Source: Phycisphaerales bacterium
GTDB taxonomy: Bacteria; Planctomycetota; Phycisphaerae; Phycisphaerales; SM1A02
NCBI GenBank assembly: GCA_022446795.1
Contig: JAKVBX010000004.1
Coordinates: 139,503-203,502, forward strand
Direction of reading: 5' to 3'
Length of the DNA: 64,000 nucleotides
The position numbers were made by a program, and so were the translations under genes. Below, piece after piece: positions 17,755 to 27,871 of the stretch (position 1 is the stretch's first letter; every line of letters starts with the position of its first letter). The notes beneath the pieces were generated by a model, which saw only the letters and a program-made list of their open reading frames with translations, was not told the DNA's origin and did no database searches.

Positions 17755-18564
17755 ATGACAGGCACCGCCACGCAGTACGAGACGATTGCCGTTGCCACGG
17801 CCGACCAGGTCGCCACGATCACGCTGAACCGGCCCGACGTGCTCAATGCATTCAACGACGCGTTCAGCAAGGAGATGATCGACGCCTTGAAGAATGCGGA
17901 ACGCGATCCGGATGTCCACGTGATCGTGATCACCGGATCCGGCCGCGCCTTCAGCAGCGGACAGGATCTCGAGGACCTGAAGCACAAGTACGTCCCGGGA
18001 CACGTGCCCGAACTCGGCGAGGATCTCCGGCGTCGCTACGACCCCATGATCACCCGTATTCGGTCGATGTCCAAGCCCGTCGTCGCCAGCGTCAATGGCG
18101 TCGCCGCGGGCGCCGGATGCAGCCTCGCGCTGGCCTGCGACCTGCGAATCGCATCGGAACATGCCTCCTTCATCGAGGTCTTCGTGAACGTCGGCCTGGT
18201 TCCGGATTCCGCCAGCACCTGGACGCTGCCTCGACTGGTGGGATGGGGCCGGGCCATGGACATGTGCCTGACCGGACGGAAGGTCAAGGCCGATGAGGCC
18301 CTGGCCATCGGCCTGGTCAACGCCGTCGTCTCCGCCGATGACCTGGAAGCCGAAACCCGGACCCTGGCCACGCATCTGGCGAGTCTCCCCGCCCAGGCCC
18401 TCTCGCTGACCAAGAGGCTCATGAACGAGTCCTACGGTCGCACGCTGGGCGAGCAGTTGGAGGCCGAGGCCTTTGCCCAGGACACGGCCGGCAAGACCAG
18501 TGATCACTTCGAAGGTGTCACCGCCTTCATCGAGAAACGCAAGCCCAACTTCACCGGCCAGTAG
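17755..18564 (+). CDS. paaG: 1,2-epoxyphenylacetyl-CoA isomerase
   Basis: 269-residue crotonase-family isomerase, started at ATG 17755 with AAGGAG ahead. Unlike its neighbour it lacks both hydratase glutamates (GAGCSLALACDL). It keeps the Asp in VGLVPDSASTWTLPR that corresponds to the catalytic Asp of PaaG, so it should isomerise ring-1,2-epoxyphenylacetyl-CoA to oxepin-CoA and shift double bonds of pathway intermediates. The usual Gly-Gly of PDxGGTW is Ala-Ser here. Ends EKRKPNFTGQ, resembling the paaF end, which fits an ancient tandem duplication. Confidence 0.85.
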   Translation: MTGTATQYETIAVATADQVATITLNRPDVLNAFNDAFSKEMIDALKNAERDPDVHVIVITGSGRAFSSGQDLEDLKHKYVPGHVPELGEDLRRRYDPMITRIRSMSKPVVASVNGVAAGAGCSLALACDLRIASEHASFIEVFVNVGLVPDSASTWTLPRLVGWGRAMDMCLTGRKVKADEALAIGLVNAVVSADDLEAETRTLATHLASLPAQALSLTKRLMNESYGRTLGEQLEAEAFAQDTAGKTSDHFEGVTAFIEKRKPNFTGQ

Positions 18565-18567
18565 ATC

Positions 18568-19779
18568 ATGACCTCCAACACCACACTGGGCATTCTCGGC
18601 GCCGGCGCCATGGGATCAGGCATCGCACAGGTGGCCGCCACCCACGGCTGGTCCGTGCGACTCCTCGATCGTGAACCGGACATCGTCAGCCGGGCGCTGG
18701 ACCAGGTCGCGAAGAGACTCGACAGGCAGGTCGAGAAGGGACGACTGGATCGTTCGGCGGCGGACGAGGCCGCACAGCGACTGCATCCGGCGACGTCACC
18801 CACCGACTTCCAGGACTGCGCCGTCGTACTGGAGGCCGTGGTCGAGGATCTCGATGCCAAGGTGGCCGCCATGGCGCCGTTGATCGAGGCGGTCTCCCCC
18901 ACCACGATCATCGCCACGAATACGTCGTCGCTTTCCGTCACGGAATTGGGCGAACGCCTCGGTACGCCCGAGCGGACCTGCGGCATGCACTTCTTCAACC
19001 CGGCACCGATCATGCGACTCGTGGAGATCATCCGTGGTCGCGAGACCGACCAGGAGGTCGTGGATCGAGCGGCCGAGATCGCCGCTGGCTGGGGCAAGCA
19101 CGTGGCCCGCGCAGCGGACACGCCCGGGTTCATCGTCAACCGGGTGGCCCGCCCCTACTACCTGGAGGCCTTCCGCTGTCTCGAGGATGGGTTGGCAACG
19201 CCCGAGATCATCGACGGAACAATGAAGCAACTGGGCGGATTCCGGATGGGCCCCCTGGAACTCACCGACTTCATCGGTCACGACGTCAATACCGCCACGA
19301 CACGTACGGTCTGGACGCAATGGGACAAGCCGTCACGGCTCATGCCAAGCCTGGCCCAGGAGCAACTGGTGGCCGAGGGCCAACTGGGTCGCAAGTCCGG
19401 GCAAGGCGTGTATGACTACTCTGGGGAGACCCCGGTCGCCATCGTCCGTCCCGGACACGATGCCGCGACCATCGCGGCCGGTGACCTGAAGGCCATCACC
19501 GCGTTCATCAGCCAGGCGTCGATCGAAACCGAGAACCCGGTTCAGCAAGTCATCCTGGCCCGCATCCTGTGCGCGATCTTCAACGAGGCGTTGTGGGCCC
19601 GGCACGACGGTGTCGCGGAGCCCGATGACATCGACATCGCGATGCAGTTCGGGGTCAACTACCCCCATGGTCCCTTCAACTGGATGACCACCATCGGCGA
19701 GGACGTGGTTCTAAACACGATGCAGGCGTTGGAACGAATGAGCGGCACCGGGCGTTTCACCCCTCCCGCGGGCTCCTGA
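18568..19779 (+). CDS. paaH: 3-hydroxyacyl-CoA dehydrogenase (3-hydroxyadipyl-CoA type)
   Basis: 403 residues. The Rossmann motif GAGAMGSGIAQVAATHG is at the N-terminus, HFFNPAPIMRLVEII carries the catalytic His, and GFIVNRVARPYYLEAFR opens the helical C-terminal domain, which is followed by a second partial dimerisation repeat. It would oxidise 3-hydroxyadipyl-CoA to 3-oxoadipyl-CoA with NAD. Shorter than E. coli PaaH (475). It begins three bases after the paaG stop and is the last gene of its unit; the following kinase gene appears to have its own promoter. Confidence 0.88.
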   Translation: MTSNTTLGILGAGAMGSGIAQVAATHGWSVRLLDREPDIVSRALDQVAKRLDRQVEKGRLDRSAADEAAQRLHPATSPTDFQDCAVVLEAVVEDLDAKVAAMAPLIEAVSPTTIIATNTSSLSVTELGERLGTPERTCGMHFFNPAPIMRLVEIIRGRETDQEVVDRAAEIAAGWGKHVARAADTPGFIVNRVARPYYLEAFRCLEDGLATPEIIDGTMKQLGGFRMGPLELTDFIGHDVNTATTRTVWTQWDKPSRLMPSLAQEQLVAEGQLGRKSGQGVYDYSGETPVAIVRPGHDAATIAAGDLKAITAFISQASIETENPVQQVILARILCAIFNEALWARHDGVAEPDDIDIAMQFGVNYPHGPFNWMTTIGEDVVLNTMQALERMSGTGRFTPPAGS

Positions 19780-19815
19780 ACAGGACCCGATTCAGTCCGG
19801 TGGTATCCTTGCCCC

Positions 19816-22800
19816 GTGACTCCCAAGGACCGTCATCCAAGGCCCGAGACCAACACGCCGACCATCCGGCTGGGCAATGTCACTGACGAAGGGCTGGACC
19901 TGCCGCCCCACCTCCGGCTGGAGCCAGGCGACGAGGTCGGCCACTACAAGATCGTCTCCCTCGTCGCGGAAGGCGGCTTCGGAATCGTCTACCTGGCCGA
20001 GCAGTACAGCCCGGTCCGGCGGCGCGTGGCCCTGAAGATCATCAAGCCGGGAATGGACACCCTTGCGGTCATCACCCGCTTCGAGGCGGAGCGACAGGCC
20101 CTGGCCATCCTGGATCACCCCGGCATCGCCACCGTCTACGACGCCGGTGCGACCGACGACGGCCGCCCCTACTTCGTCATGGAGTACGTCGAAGGCGATC
20201 CGATCACCGAGTACTGCGACGACCACCGGCTCGATACGACCCAACGCCTTCAGTTGATGATCGACGTCTGTGCCGCTGTCCAGCACGCGCACATGAAGGG
20301 CATCATCCACCGTGACCTGAAGCCATCGAACATCCTGGTCTCCACGGATTCCGAGGGACGACCCCAGCCCAAGGTGATCGACTTCGGCGTGGCCAAGGCC
20401 ACCAGCGTCGAGTTGACCGAGCGGTCCTTCTGCACCGAGTCGGGCCAGTTGATCGGGACGCCTGAGTACATGAGTCCCGAACAGGCGGACCTGGGCTCCG
20501 CTGATGTCGACACGCGGAGCGACGTGTATTCGCTCGGCATGATCCTGTACGAGATCGTCTCCGGCGCATTGCCCTTCGAGTCCATCGCCATGCGTCAGGC
20601 GGGGTTCAGCGAACTGTGCCGAATCATCCAGGAAGATGAACCACCCAAGCCCAGTACTCGACTGGTCTCGCTTGGTGGAGAAGCCTCGAAGGTCGCAACC
20701 CGTCGGCAGGCCCGGCCCGCCGAACTGGCCACGATGCTCCGCCGCGAGTTGGACTGGATTCCGCTCAAGGCGCTGCGCAAGGAACGGGACGAGCGATACG
20801 AGTCGGCTGCCTCCATGGCGGAAGACATCAACCGGTACCTGACGGGCGACGTTCTGATGGCCGGACCCGAGACCTCGCGGTACCGCCTTCGCAAGTTCCT
20901 GCGTCGCAACCGAGGTGGTGTACTGGCGGCGGGATTCGTCTTCGTCGCCATGCTGGCGGGCCTGTACGTCTCGCTGCTCCTGCTCGATCGAGCATGGAAG
21001 AGCGAGGACCGGCTCGTGCTGGAACTGGACCGCAAGTCACAGATGGAGGAGACGCTTTCCAAGCAGGTCAACCAGCTGGAGGAGAAGGAAGCGCTCAACA
21101 AGGCCACCAAGGAGGAACTGGCCGAGCGGATCGCCGAGTTGGAACAGGCCAAGGTGGACATCCAGCGGATCGGGTATGTCTCGAACCTGCTGGCGGCCGC
21201 CACCGCGCTGGACGCCGGCGACGCCAGTGACGCCCGGCGACTGCTCCTGATGGCGGCCGATGGTCGTGACGGCGAACTGCCATTCGAATGGCGATACCTC
21301 TGGGCCCAGGCGGAGACGAGCCTCGCCGTACTGGGACAACCCGGGGAACGAAACATCCGCGCCGTCATCGATCCGGACGGCGAATCGATCTACACCTTCT
21401 CGCCAGAGCGATTTGCCCGGTGGAACCCGATGACCATCCCCGGCGAGATCACCTCGACACCACTGGTCTCGGTGGAGACGCCCGGTCGCAATCCACGCGA
21501 GGCCCTCGTGAGCCCCGACGGTCGCTCCGCGCTCCTCGGGGCCGCCAACGGCCAACGGGACCTCATCGAAACCTCGACTGGCCGAGTGCTGGACATGCTG
21601 CCGGCGGTGGAACCCGGTCGACCGCCATTCGTCTACAGCGAAGACGGACGCCGCTTCGCCTATGGCAATGACGACCGGACGCTCCGTATCCAGAGCAGCC
21701 AGACAGCTCGCACGATCAGTGAAGTCACGCTGCCCGAGGGCGTTGAACAGGTCGCCATCGACAATACCGCGTCACGGATCGCGGCCATCAGTCGCGATCG
21801 GGTCCACCTGCTGAACGCGGCCTCCGGTGAACCGGTCGTCCAGCCACTGGGTCATGACCTGCTCGATGTCACCGCGGCCACCTTCGATCGTCCGGCGCTC
21901 CGCCTGGCCACCGCCACGATGGACGGACAGGTCCGGATCTGGGATGTCCAGACGGGTCGGATGACGTCCACGTTCACGGCCCCCATCCGATCCATCGAGA
22001 CCATCCGGTTCGGTCCGAACGAAAACCTGATGCACCTTCGTAACGCCAGGGGAACGGACATCTTCGTCAACATGCAGGATGGGCAGGTGGTCGCCGAACC
22101 GACTGGTGCCTGGTCCATGACGCCGGACTGGTCACTGCTGGCATCAGGTGATGGTCCACTCCGCATGAGGATCGACACGCTCCGAGGCAATGAGCCCCCA
22201 CGCCGCATTACCGTTGACTCACCGACGGCCACGGCCCTCACCGATGACGGCCAACAACTCCTGGCAGCGGATTCCGGTGGCAATGTGTACCTGTGGGACC
22301 TGACCCAGGCCGAGCCCGTGGCCACGCGGGTCGGGCACCACGACACCACCGTCACCCAGGTGGACTTCGTCGGTAACGGCAGCCGCATCCTCTCCGTCGC
22401 CCGCGGTGGGCCCCGCCTCTGGCCCATCACTGGTCGATCCCGCATCGACCACCTGCCACTTGATGAACATCCACCCACGCGCCTGGTCTTCGCCCCGACC
22501 ATGCCTCACCTGGTCATTGGATCAGCCACCGGGATGATCGTGGTTGCCGACCTGTCCACTGGCCAGACGATTGCCATGCTCGATGGGCACAACGGCGAAG
22601 TCGTCGACCTCCAGATCTCCCATGATGGCCAGCGGCTGCTGTCGACGGCGCGAGACAACACCGTGAAGCTCTGGGATCTGATGTCGGGCCGGGAGTTGTT
22701 TTCGACGGAACGGTCATGGTGGAGCGAGACGCCCATCGCCCTGGACCCGACTACCGGCCTGGTGATGCTGCCGGGCCAGGGGAATGCCTACATCCTGGTC

Positions 22801-23799
22801 GACATGGAGACGGGGACGCTTCAGGCGACACTGTCCGGACATGATGCAGCGGTCAGCGCAATGGCCTTTGATCCATCGGGTACGCGAGTCGTCACCGGCG
22901 ATACGGCAGGCGAGGTTCGCCTCTGGAACACGAGTTCCGGTGCCGTGGAATCACGGCTTCGTGGTCACGATGGTCCCATCGCCTCCATCGCCTTCACACC
23001 CGATGGTTCCCGCGTGGTCTCCGGATCCGCGGACACGACCATCCGCATCTGGAATGCACGCAATGGCCAGGAGATCGACGACCTGCAGATCATCGCGGGC
23101 AATCCAATCGAGTCCATGAGCCTGTCGCCTGACGGACAGCACATCGCGGCCGGCATGGCCAATGGGACGGTCCGCGCCTGGTCACTGGCCTCTGGTGACC
23201 GAGTCACGTCGCTGGACGGGGGAAACACGACGGCCAGGTCGATCACCTTCTCACCCGACGGCGGAGTCCTGGTCAGCGAAGGAGACGATGGCTCACTGCG
23301 AACCTGGAATACCACGACCTGGCAGCCGGGCGCAGACCTGGGCGGATCCGTGGCGGACTACCAGACACGTGACCTGGACAGCGCGACGACCCGCATCGCA
23401 ACCGGCCAGGGAAACCAGGGCATCCGCATTCATGATGCCCGAACCGGTGAAGCCATGTACACGCTGCGCGGACATGACACCGATGTCACCCTCGTGGCGT
23501 TCTCCCCGGCCGGTGATCGGCTCGTGTCTTCGGATTCAGACGGCAACCTGCTCATCTGGAACACGCAGACCAGCGGCCAGGCCGATGCCGCGCGACAGCT
23601 CATGCTGGACGCTCACGCGCGATTCCGGCCGATGGTCGAGCAGTGGGCCATGACCACGAACAACGATCCCGACCAACTCGTCGAGATGGCCGAGACCGAG
23701 ATTGCCACCCGGCCAGCGGACGATGGCAACGTGATTCGAACCCTGGTCCTCATGCACCTCCTCGAGGAGGAGCAGTCAGACGGAATGCCCAGCGAGTAG
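19816..23799 (+). CDS. Transmembrane Ser/Thr protein kinase with WD40 propeller
   Basis: 1327 residues from GTG 19816, preceded by TATCCT six bases upstream. The kinase domain (about 44-340) is intact: AEGGFGIVYL glycine loop, VALKIIKP lysine, IIHRDLKPSNIL catalytic loop, VIDFGVAKA and GTPEYMSPEQ. One membrane span at about 375-392 (VLAAGFVFVAMLAGLYVSLL) is followed by a coiled coil (about 400-450) and then at least a dozen WD40 repeats ending near 1270, with units such as DNTVKLWDLMSG and ADTTIRIWNARNG. Planctomycetes encode many such kinases. Ligand and substrate unknown. It sits between paaH and paaJ, but nothing links it functionally. Confidence 0.93.
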   Translation: MTPKDRHPRPETNTPTIRLGNVTDEGLDLPPHLRLEPGDEVGHYKIVSLVAEGGFGIVYLAEQYSPVRRRVALKIIKPGMDTLAVITRFEAERQALAILDHPGIATVYDAGATDDGRPYFVMEYVEGDPITEYCDDHRLDTTQRLQLMIDVCAAVQHAHMKGIIHRDLKPSNILVSTDSEGRPQPKVIDFGVAKATSVELTERSFCTESGQLIGTPEYMSPEQADLGSADVDTRSDVYSLGMILYEIVSGALPFESIAMRQAGFSELCRIIQEDEPPKPSTRLVSLGGEASKVATRRQARPAELATMLRRELDWIPLKALRKERDERYESAASMAEDINRYLTGDVLMAGPETSRYRLRKFLRRNRGGVLAAGFVFVAMLAGLYVSLLLLDRAWKSEDRLVLELDRKSQMEETLSKQVNQLEEKEALNKATKEELAERIAELEQAKVDIQRIGYVSNLLAAATALDAGDASDARRLLLMAADGRDGELPFEWRYLWAQAETSLAVLGQPGERNIRAVIDPDGESIYTFSPERFARWNPMTIPGEITSTPLVSVETPGRNPREALVSPDGRSALLGAANGQRDLIETSTGRVLDMLPAVEPGRPPFVYSEDGRRFAYGNDDRTLRIQSSQTARTISEVTLPEGVEQVAIDNTASRIAAISRDRVHLLNAASGEPVVQPLGHDLLDVTAATFDRPALRLATATMDGQVRIWDVQTGRMTSTFTAPIRSIETIRFGPNENLMHLRNARGTDIFVNMQDGQVVAEPTGAWSMTPDWSLLASGDGPLRMRIDTLRGNEPPRRITVDSPTATALTDDGQQLLAADSGGNVYLWDLTQAEPVATRVGHHDTTVTQVDFVGNGSRILSVARGGPRLWPITGRSRIDHLPLDEHPPTRLVFAPTMPHLVIGSATGMIVVADLSTGQTIAMLDGHNGEVVDLQISHDGQRLLSTARDNTVKLWDLMSGRELFSTERSWWSETPIALDPTTGLVMLPGQGNAYILVDMETGTLQATLSGHDAAVSAMAFDPSGTRVVTGDTAGEVRLWNTSSGAVESRLRGHDGPIASIAFTPDGSRVVSGSADTTIRIWNARNGQEIDDLQIIAGNPIESMSLSPDGQHIAAGMANGTVRAWSLASGDRVTSLDGGNTTARSITFSPDGGVLVSEGDDGSLRTWNTTTWQPGADLGGSVADYQTRDLDSATTRIATGQGNQGIRIHDARTGEAMYTLRGHDTDVTLVAFSPAGDRLVSSDSDGNLLIWNTQTSGQADAARQLMLDAHARFRPMVEQWAMTTNNDPDQLVEMAETEIATRPADDGNVIRTLVLMHLLEEEQSDGMPSE

Positions 23800-23807
23800 T
23801 CGAGGGC

Positions 23808-24671
23808 TCAGCCCGCGGGCTTATCCTGCTTCCGGGCCGCCTCGACCATGCCGAGATAGGCCTGCGGCTTGCTGTTGAACTTCTTCTCGCAGTGCGTGCA
23901 GCACAGGCGGACCAACTGCCCGCCCACGACCGTGTTCACCGACTTGTCGTCCAGGGGCTCGCCACTGACCACGCAGATCTGCAGCGGGTACGTCGGCAAC
24001 TGCTGCTTGATGTAGGCCTCATCCAGCTTCTTCAATGCAACCTTGAACCGGGCCGGATCATCCGTGACGTACTTCGCGCAGCCGCCGCAGCAGAACCGCA
24101 TGAGCTGGTTGCCGGCAACGGAATCCGTCGGCGTGCCCTTGACGTCAACCGGGCGACCACTGGCCAGGCAGGTCGTGAGCGGATAGCTGGGCCGCTGCCG
24201 CTTGACGATCTGCTCATCGATCTTCGCGTTGTACTTGGCCGGCTCGGCCTCGAATCGCTCGATGCACGAGGGACAACAGAAACTGATCTGTCGACCATCA
24301 ATCACCTTGGACGTCGCCGGAGGCGTAGTCGCAATCGGCTTACCGCTGACCGGGCAGGTGGGCAGCAGGTAGTACCTGGTCAGCGTCATCTCCTCGGCCG
24401 AGGATGCCGGGGTCCCGGTCTCGGGCGTTGCCTTCGGCGCCGAACCGGCGACCGCATCGAACTTGGTGTGCTGATCCTTTGTATCCAGCTTCTCAAAGCG
24501 TGCCCGGCAACCGCCACAGCAGAAGGCCACCGTCTTGCCCTCCCACTCGAGCGTCGTCTCGGGGTTGGCCGGACGCGTGGACATGGGACAGTTGGCATTG
24601 TCCGCCGCCATGACGACGACAGAGACAAGAGCAATCGCGACCAGGACAAGCAGGTTGTTTCGATGACGCAT
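23808..24671 (-). CDS. Secreted protein with four Cys-rich YHS/TRASH-like repeats
   Basis: 287 residues from ATG 24669-24671, preceded by AAGGAAGG. A signal peptide is present (about 1-22, ending VVVMAAD). Four similar modules follow. Each has a C-x-x-S first part (CPMSTRP, CPVSGKP, CLASGRP, CVVSGEP) and, some 20-25 residues later, an FCC/LCC-x-x-C second part (FCCGGC, FCCPSC, FCCGGC, LCCTHC) with an aromatic helix after it (RARFE, IERFEAEPAKY, KYVTDDPARF, KKFNSKPQAY). This is the layout of metal-binding YHS or TRASH domains, so copper or another soft metal is the likely ligand. Convergent with the WD40 kinase, 8 bases apart. Confidence 0.75.
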   Translation of the reverse strand: MRHRNNLLVLVAIALVSVVVMAADNANCPMSTRPANPETTLEWEGKTVAFCCGGCRARFEKLDTKDQHTKFDAVAGSAPKATPETGTPASSAEEMTLTRYYLLPTCPVSGKPIATTPPATSKVIDGRQISFCCPSCIERFEAEPAKYNAKIDEQIVKRQRPSYPLTTCLASGRPVDVKGTPTDSVAGNQLMRFCCGGCAKYVTDDPARFKVALKKLDEAYIKQQLPTYPLQICVVSGEPLDDKSVNTVVGGQLVRLCCTHCEKKFNSKPQAYLGMVEAARKQDKPAG

Positions 24672-24718
24672 GGCGTTTCCTTCCTTCTCTCGGGGGAAGG
24701 TCACATGGTAACGCCCCG

Positions 24719-27700
24719 TCACGGGTGGGCGGCCAACCACTCCTGGAGTCCGACCACCGATTCGTGGTCCTCCCCGAGCGACTCCTGGGCCCCTGGCAAC
24801 GTCTCCCGGGCCCGTGCCCGGGCCTCGTCCAGCCGACCCTGGCGACCATCGACAAACACCTTCGCGAGTGCGAGTCGAACGGTGTGCTCCTCTTCCAGCC
24901 CCTCGAACCCCGCGGCGGCGTCGATCATCGGTTCGATCTGCTGATCATGCCCGGGTTCCTGCGCCAGGTACTCCAGCGAACGCGCCAGGACATCCAGGCG
25001 TTCCGAGAGATCGCCTGGTGCCGTCGTGATGACGGAACGGCCACCCGGGATGGTGCGGTCGTCCGCGTATCCCTCGTCGTTGTCTCCCGACACGAATTGC
25101 CAATAGGGGTCGACAAGTTCAACCAGGCCATCGCGACGATCCTGGGCGACCGCCATCCTGATTCCTCGGGAAAGCATCTGTTCCGCAACGGCGTCGCCCA
25201 CTTCGTCGCTCGCCACGGCTTCCTCGTAACAGGTCAACACCATGCCCATGCCCTCTTGCCAGTCGGCCGGATCTTCCGACTTGAGCAATCCGACGATGAG
25301 GACGAACCGCTGGTTCAAGGAACGCTGAACACCACCACTTCCCGGCGCCATGGCATCGAGGAATTCAACCGTGGTCTCCACGAGCGGTCGGCCCTCGCTC
25401 AGCCGACCCGACAGGACCAGGGCAGATCCATAGACCGCGCGAGCCAGGAATGTCTCGGGATGGTACGGGCCATACTGCTTGATCAGTGACTCATAGGGAC
25501 CCTCGCACAACTCGATGGTCCGCTCGAGGTCCTCTTCGCTCATGTAGACATTCGCCAGGGCAACGGATGTGGAGAGCGCCGAGGCCGCATCCAGGCCCGT
25601 TGTGCGTTCGTACCCGTCAAGGGCCTCGGTCAGCAATGCCTTGGCGTTCACGACGTCACCCGTGTAGATCGAGATCATGCCAAGCAGTCGCATGGCTTCC
25701 AAGGTCTTGGGATGCGTGGAACCGAGTACGGCTCGGCAATCTTCCAGGACCTCCGAAAGACGAGCCTGCGCCCCAGCCACATCCTGCCCGAGGAAGGCCA
25801 GCGTCCCGTCGATGAGAATGATCTGCAACGTCACCGGATGCCGACTGCCCAGCTTCTTCGCGACCTCCTGCAACAGCGCATCAACGCGCGCCTGAAGGAG
25901 GGCCTGTTCCTCGCTTCCCGGCTGCCGGTTCCCACTGATGACGAACGTCATGAGATCGCTGCCAAGCACCAGGAGCCTGGCCCGATAGGTGCGCTCATCA
26001 TCTGGCCCGACGAGTTGTTCATAGCCCTCCTGGACCGCCCTGGCCAGGTCCGGAATCTGGTGATACTCACCGATCTTCTCCAGCATGTTGCACCGGATTT
26101 CCATGGCATCCAGTGTCACCAGGCTGTCCGGCCCAAGGGCTTCGCGGGTGGCATCAACCAGCTTGGCCGTCATCACGTCCGCATCATCGATGCGATCCGC
26201 GATCATCATGATCTCCGCAAGACGGATCTTCGAAGACAGGAGTTCGGGATCAGTCGACTCCCCAATCGTTTCACGGAGCGTGATGGCCTCGCGAATGTTC
26301 TGTTCCGCCTGAGGCAGCAAACCCATGTCCAGGTAGATCCGGCCAAGCGCCTGGCGGACCTCGGCCTCGACCTCGGGGAACTCTCCGAACTGCTCATCAA
26401 CACTCGCCGCCGCACGCTCCAGCACCTGGTCCATGGTCAGGGTCTCGCCCTGCGCCACCCTGGGACTCACCATCGAGATGACATGCTGCAGAAAGTCCGA
26501 GACGCGAGCGGCCCGCGCCGCCTCGGTCTCGGCCTGATCACGAGCGGACTCCGCTTCCACCAGGGCCGCTTGCGTCGCCATCTCGGCTTCCACGGCCTTG
26601 TTTCGTTCCATCAGGCTCCAGATGGTCGCCCCGGCCATCACCAGCATGATGATGCCAAGGGTCACGAGGACACCTCGATTGCGACGAGCCATCAACTGCA
26701 ACTGGTAGCCGATGCTGGGCGGCCGGGCCTCGATGGGATCACCGCGAATGTACCGCTCGAGGTCCTGCTTCAGTTCCAGGGCCGACTGGTACCGACGATC
26801 CCGGTCCTTCTCGATCGCCTTGGAGACGATGGTCTCCAGGTCGCCACGAAGGCCCCGGTCAATCGTGCTGAGCTTGGACGGCGTGCCCTCCCGGATGATG
26901 TTGGCCGCCTCGTAGAGGGGAACGGTCTTGAGGTCGTAGGGCAGTCGATTCGTCAGCAACTCGTAGAGCATCACGCCCAGGGCGTAGACGTCACTTCGCG
27001 TATCGAGAATGTCTGGATCGGCCTCGCACTGCTCCGGTGACATGTACTGCACCGTTCCGACCAGTTGCCCGACCTCGGTCTGCAGCGTAGTCACCGCCAT
27101 GTCCGAATCCGTCGCGCGGGCCACGCCGAAGTCAATGATGCGAGGATCGCCCGCTCGATCAACCAGCACGTTGCCCGGCTTGAGATCCCGGTGGATGATG
27201 CCCTTGGTGTGCCCGTGGTGGACCGCGTCACAGATCTTGCAGAACATGGTGATCATGTCATCTCGCGATGGATGAACATCATGCACGTACTCCAGGACGG
27301 TTCGGGCCCCTGCGATGTACTCCATGGCGAAGTACGGCACGCCACCAGTTCCATCGTCATACGTACCCGCTTCATAGACCTGGGCGATGCCCGTGTGGGA
27401 AAGCCGGCCCAGGATCTGCGACTCGTACTCGAATCGCCTGGCGGCCTTGGGGGAGGTGATGCCGGCCCGCATGACCTTGACCGCCACCTTGCGACGCGGC
27501 TTGTCCTGGATGGCCTCGAAGACCGTCCCCATGCCGCCGGTGCCCAGCACGCGGCGAATGCGATAGCGTCCAATCTGCCTGGGAAGCGCGGCAGAGACGT
27601 GGGAGTCGTGATCGACAACGGTCATCTGTTCCGAATCGGCGTCCAGCATCCGACGGACCTCGGTCCGAAGCGCCTCGTCGTCGCCACAGGACTCGGCCAG

Positions 27701-27781
27701 GAACTCCTCCCGGGCCGCGTCGTCAAGTCCGAGCGCTTCCTCGGCAATCCGCCTGATCTGTTCCTCGCGTGTCTCGCCCAT
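24719..27781 (-). CDS. Transmembrane Ser/Thr protein kinase with TPR domain
   Basis: 1020 residues from ATG 27779-27781 (MGETREEQIRRIAEE); the open frame extends further upstream but enters the divergent promoter region and paaJ. A short helical N-terminus (1-55) is typical of planctomycete kinases. The kinase domain (about 73-335) has GTGGMGTVFEA, VAVKVMRAG, IIHRDLKPGNVL, IIDFGVARA and GTVQYMSPEQ. A single span (VLVTLGIIMLVMAGATIW, about 365-385) and a coiled coil lead into a long TPR-like region (about 430-1010), e.g. YLDMGLLPQAEQNIREAI. Ligand unknown. A close paralogue lies at 54655-56997. Confidence 0.92.
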   Translation of the reverse strand: MGETREEQIRRIAEEALGLDDAAREEFLAESCGDDEALRTEVRRMLDADSEQMTVVDHDSHVSAALPRQIGRYRIRRVLGTGGMGTVFEAIQDKPRRKVAVKVMRAGITSPKAARRFEYESQILGRLSHTGIAQVYEAGTYDDGTGGVPYFAMEYIAGARTVLEYVHDVHPSRDDMITMFCKICDAVHHGHTKGIIHRDLKPGNVLVDRAGDPRIIDFGVARATDSDMAVTTLQTEVGQLVGTVQYMSPEQCEADPDILDTRSDVYALGVMLYELLTNRLPYDLKTVPLYEAANIIREGTPSKLSTIDRGLRGDLETIVSKAIEKDRDRRYQSALELKQDLERYIRGDPIEARPPSIGYQLQLMARRNRGVLVTLGIIMLVMAGATIWSLMERNKAVEAEMATQAALVEAESARDQAETEAARAARVSDFLQHVISMVSPRVAQGETLTMDQVLERAAASVDEQFGEFPEVEAEVRQALGRIYLDMGLLPQAEQNIREAITLRETIGESTDPELLSSKIRLAEIMMIADRIDDADVMTAKLVDATREALGPDSLVTLDAMEIRCNMLEKIGEYHQIPDLARAVQEGYEQLVGPDDERTYRARLLVLGSDLMTFVISGNRQPGSEEQALLQARVDALLQEVAKKLGSRHPVTLQIILIDGTLAFLGQDVAGAQARLSEVLEDCRAVLGSTHPKTLEAMRLLGMISIYTGDVVNAKALLTEALDGYERTTGLDAASALSTSVALANVYMSEEDLERTIELCEGPYESLIKQYGPYHPETFLARAVYGSALVLSGRLSEGRPLVETTVEFLDAMAPGSGGVQRSLNQRFVLIVGLLKSEDPADWQEGMGMVLTCYEEAVASDEVGDAVAEQMLSRGIRMAVAQDRRDGLVELVDPYWQFVSGDNDEGYADDRTIPGGRSVITTAPGDLSERLDVLARSLEYLAQEPGHDQQIEPMIDAAAGFEGLEEEHTVRLALAKVFVDGRQGRLDEARARARETLPGAQESLGEDHESVVGLQEWLAAHP

Positions 27782-27856
27782 CTCGGGTCCCCTGGGGCCG
27801 GAAGGACACAAGCCTACCACCGACGCCTGTCCACGGCCGAAACCGGCGTGATCTCG

Positions 27857-27862
27857 TAGAAT
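27857..27862 (+). promoter_or_regulatory. TAGAAT -10-like element, 9 nt before paaJ
   Basis: CTCGTAGAAT ends exactly nine bases before the ATG at 27872, with no Shine-Dalgarno. The same spacing is seen before the thioesterase gene and the E1alpha gene. Confidence 0.5.
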
Positions 27863-27871
27863 CCCCTGTTC

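Noticed and set aside
25712-27040. Rightward open frame of 442 codons opposite the TPR kinase
   Set aside because: Lies entirely on the complement of the kinase domain and tail; no independent support.
19816-27781. The two-kinase block as a mobile island inserted into the paa region
   Set aside because: No terminal repeats, recombinases or base-composition break are visible; such kinases are scattered widely in planctomycete genomes.
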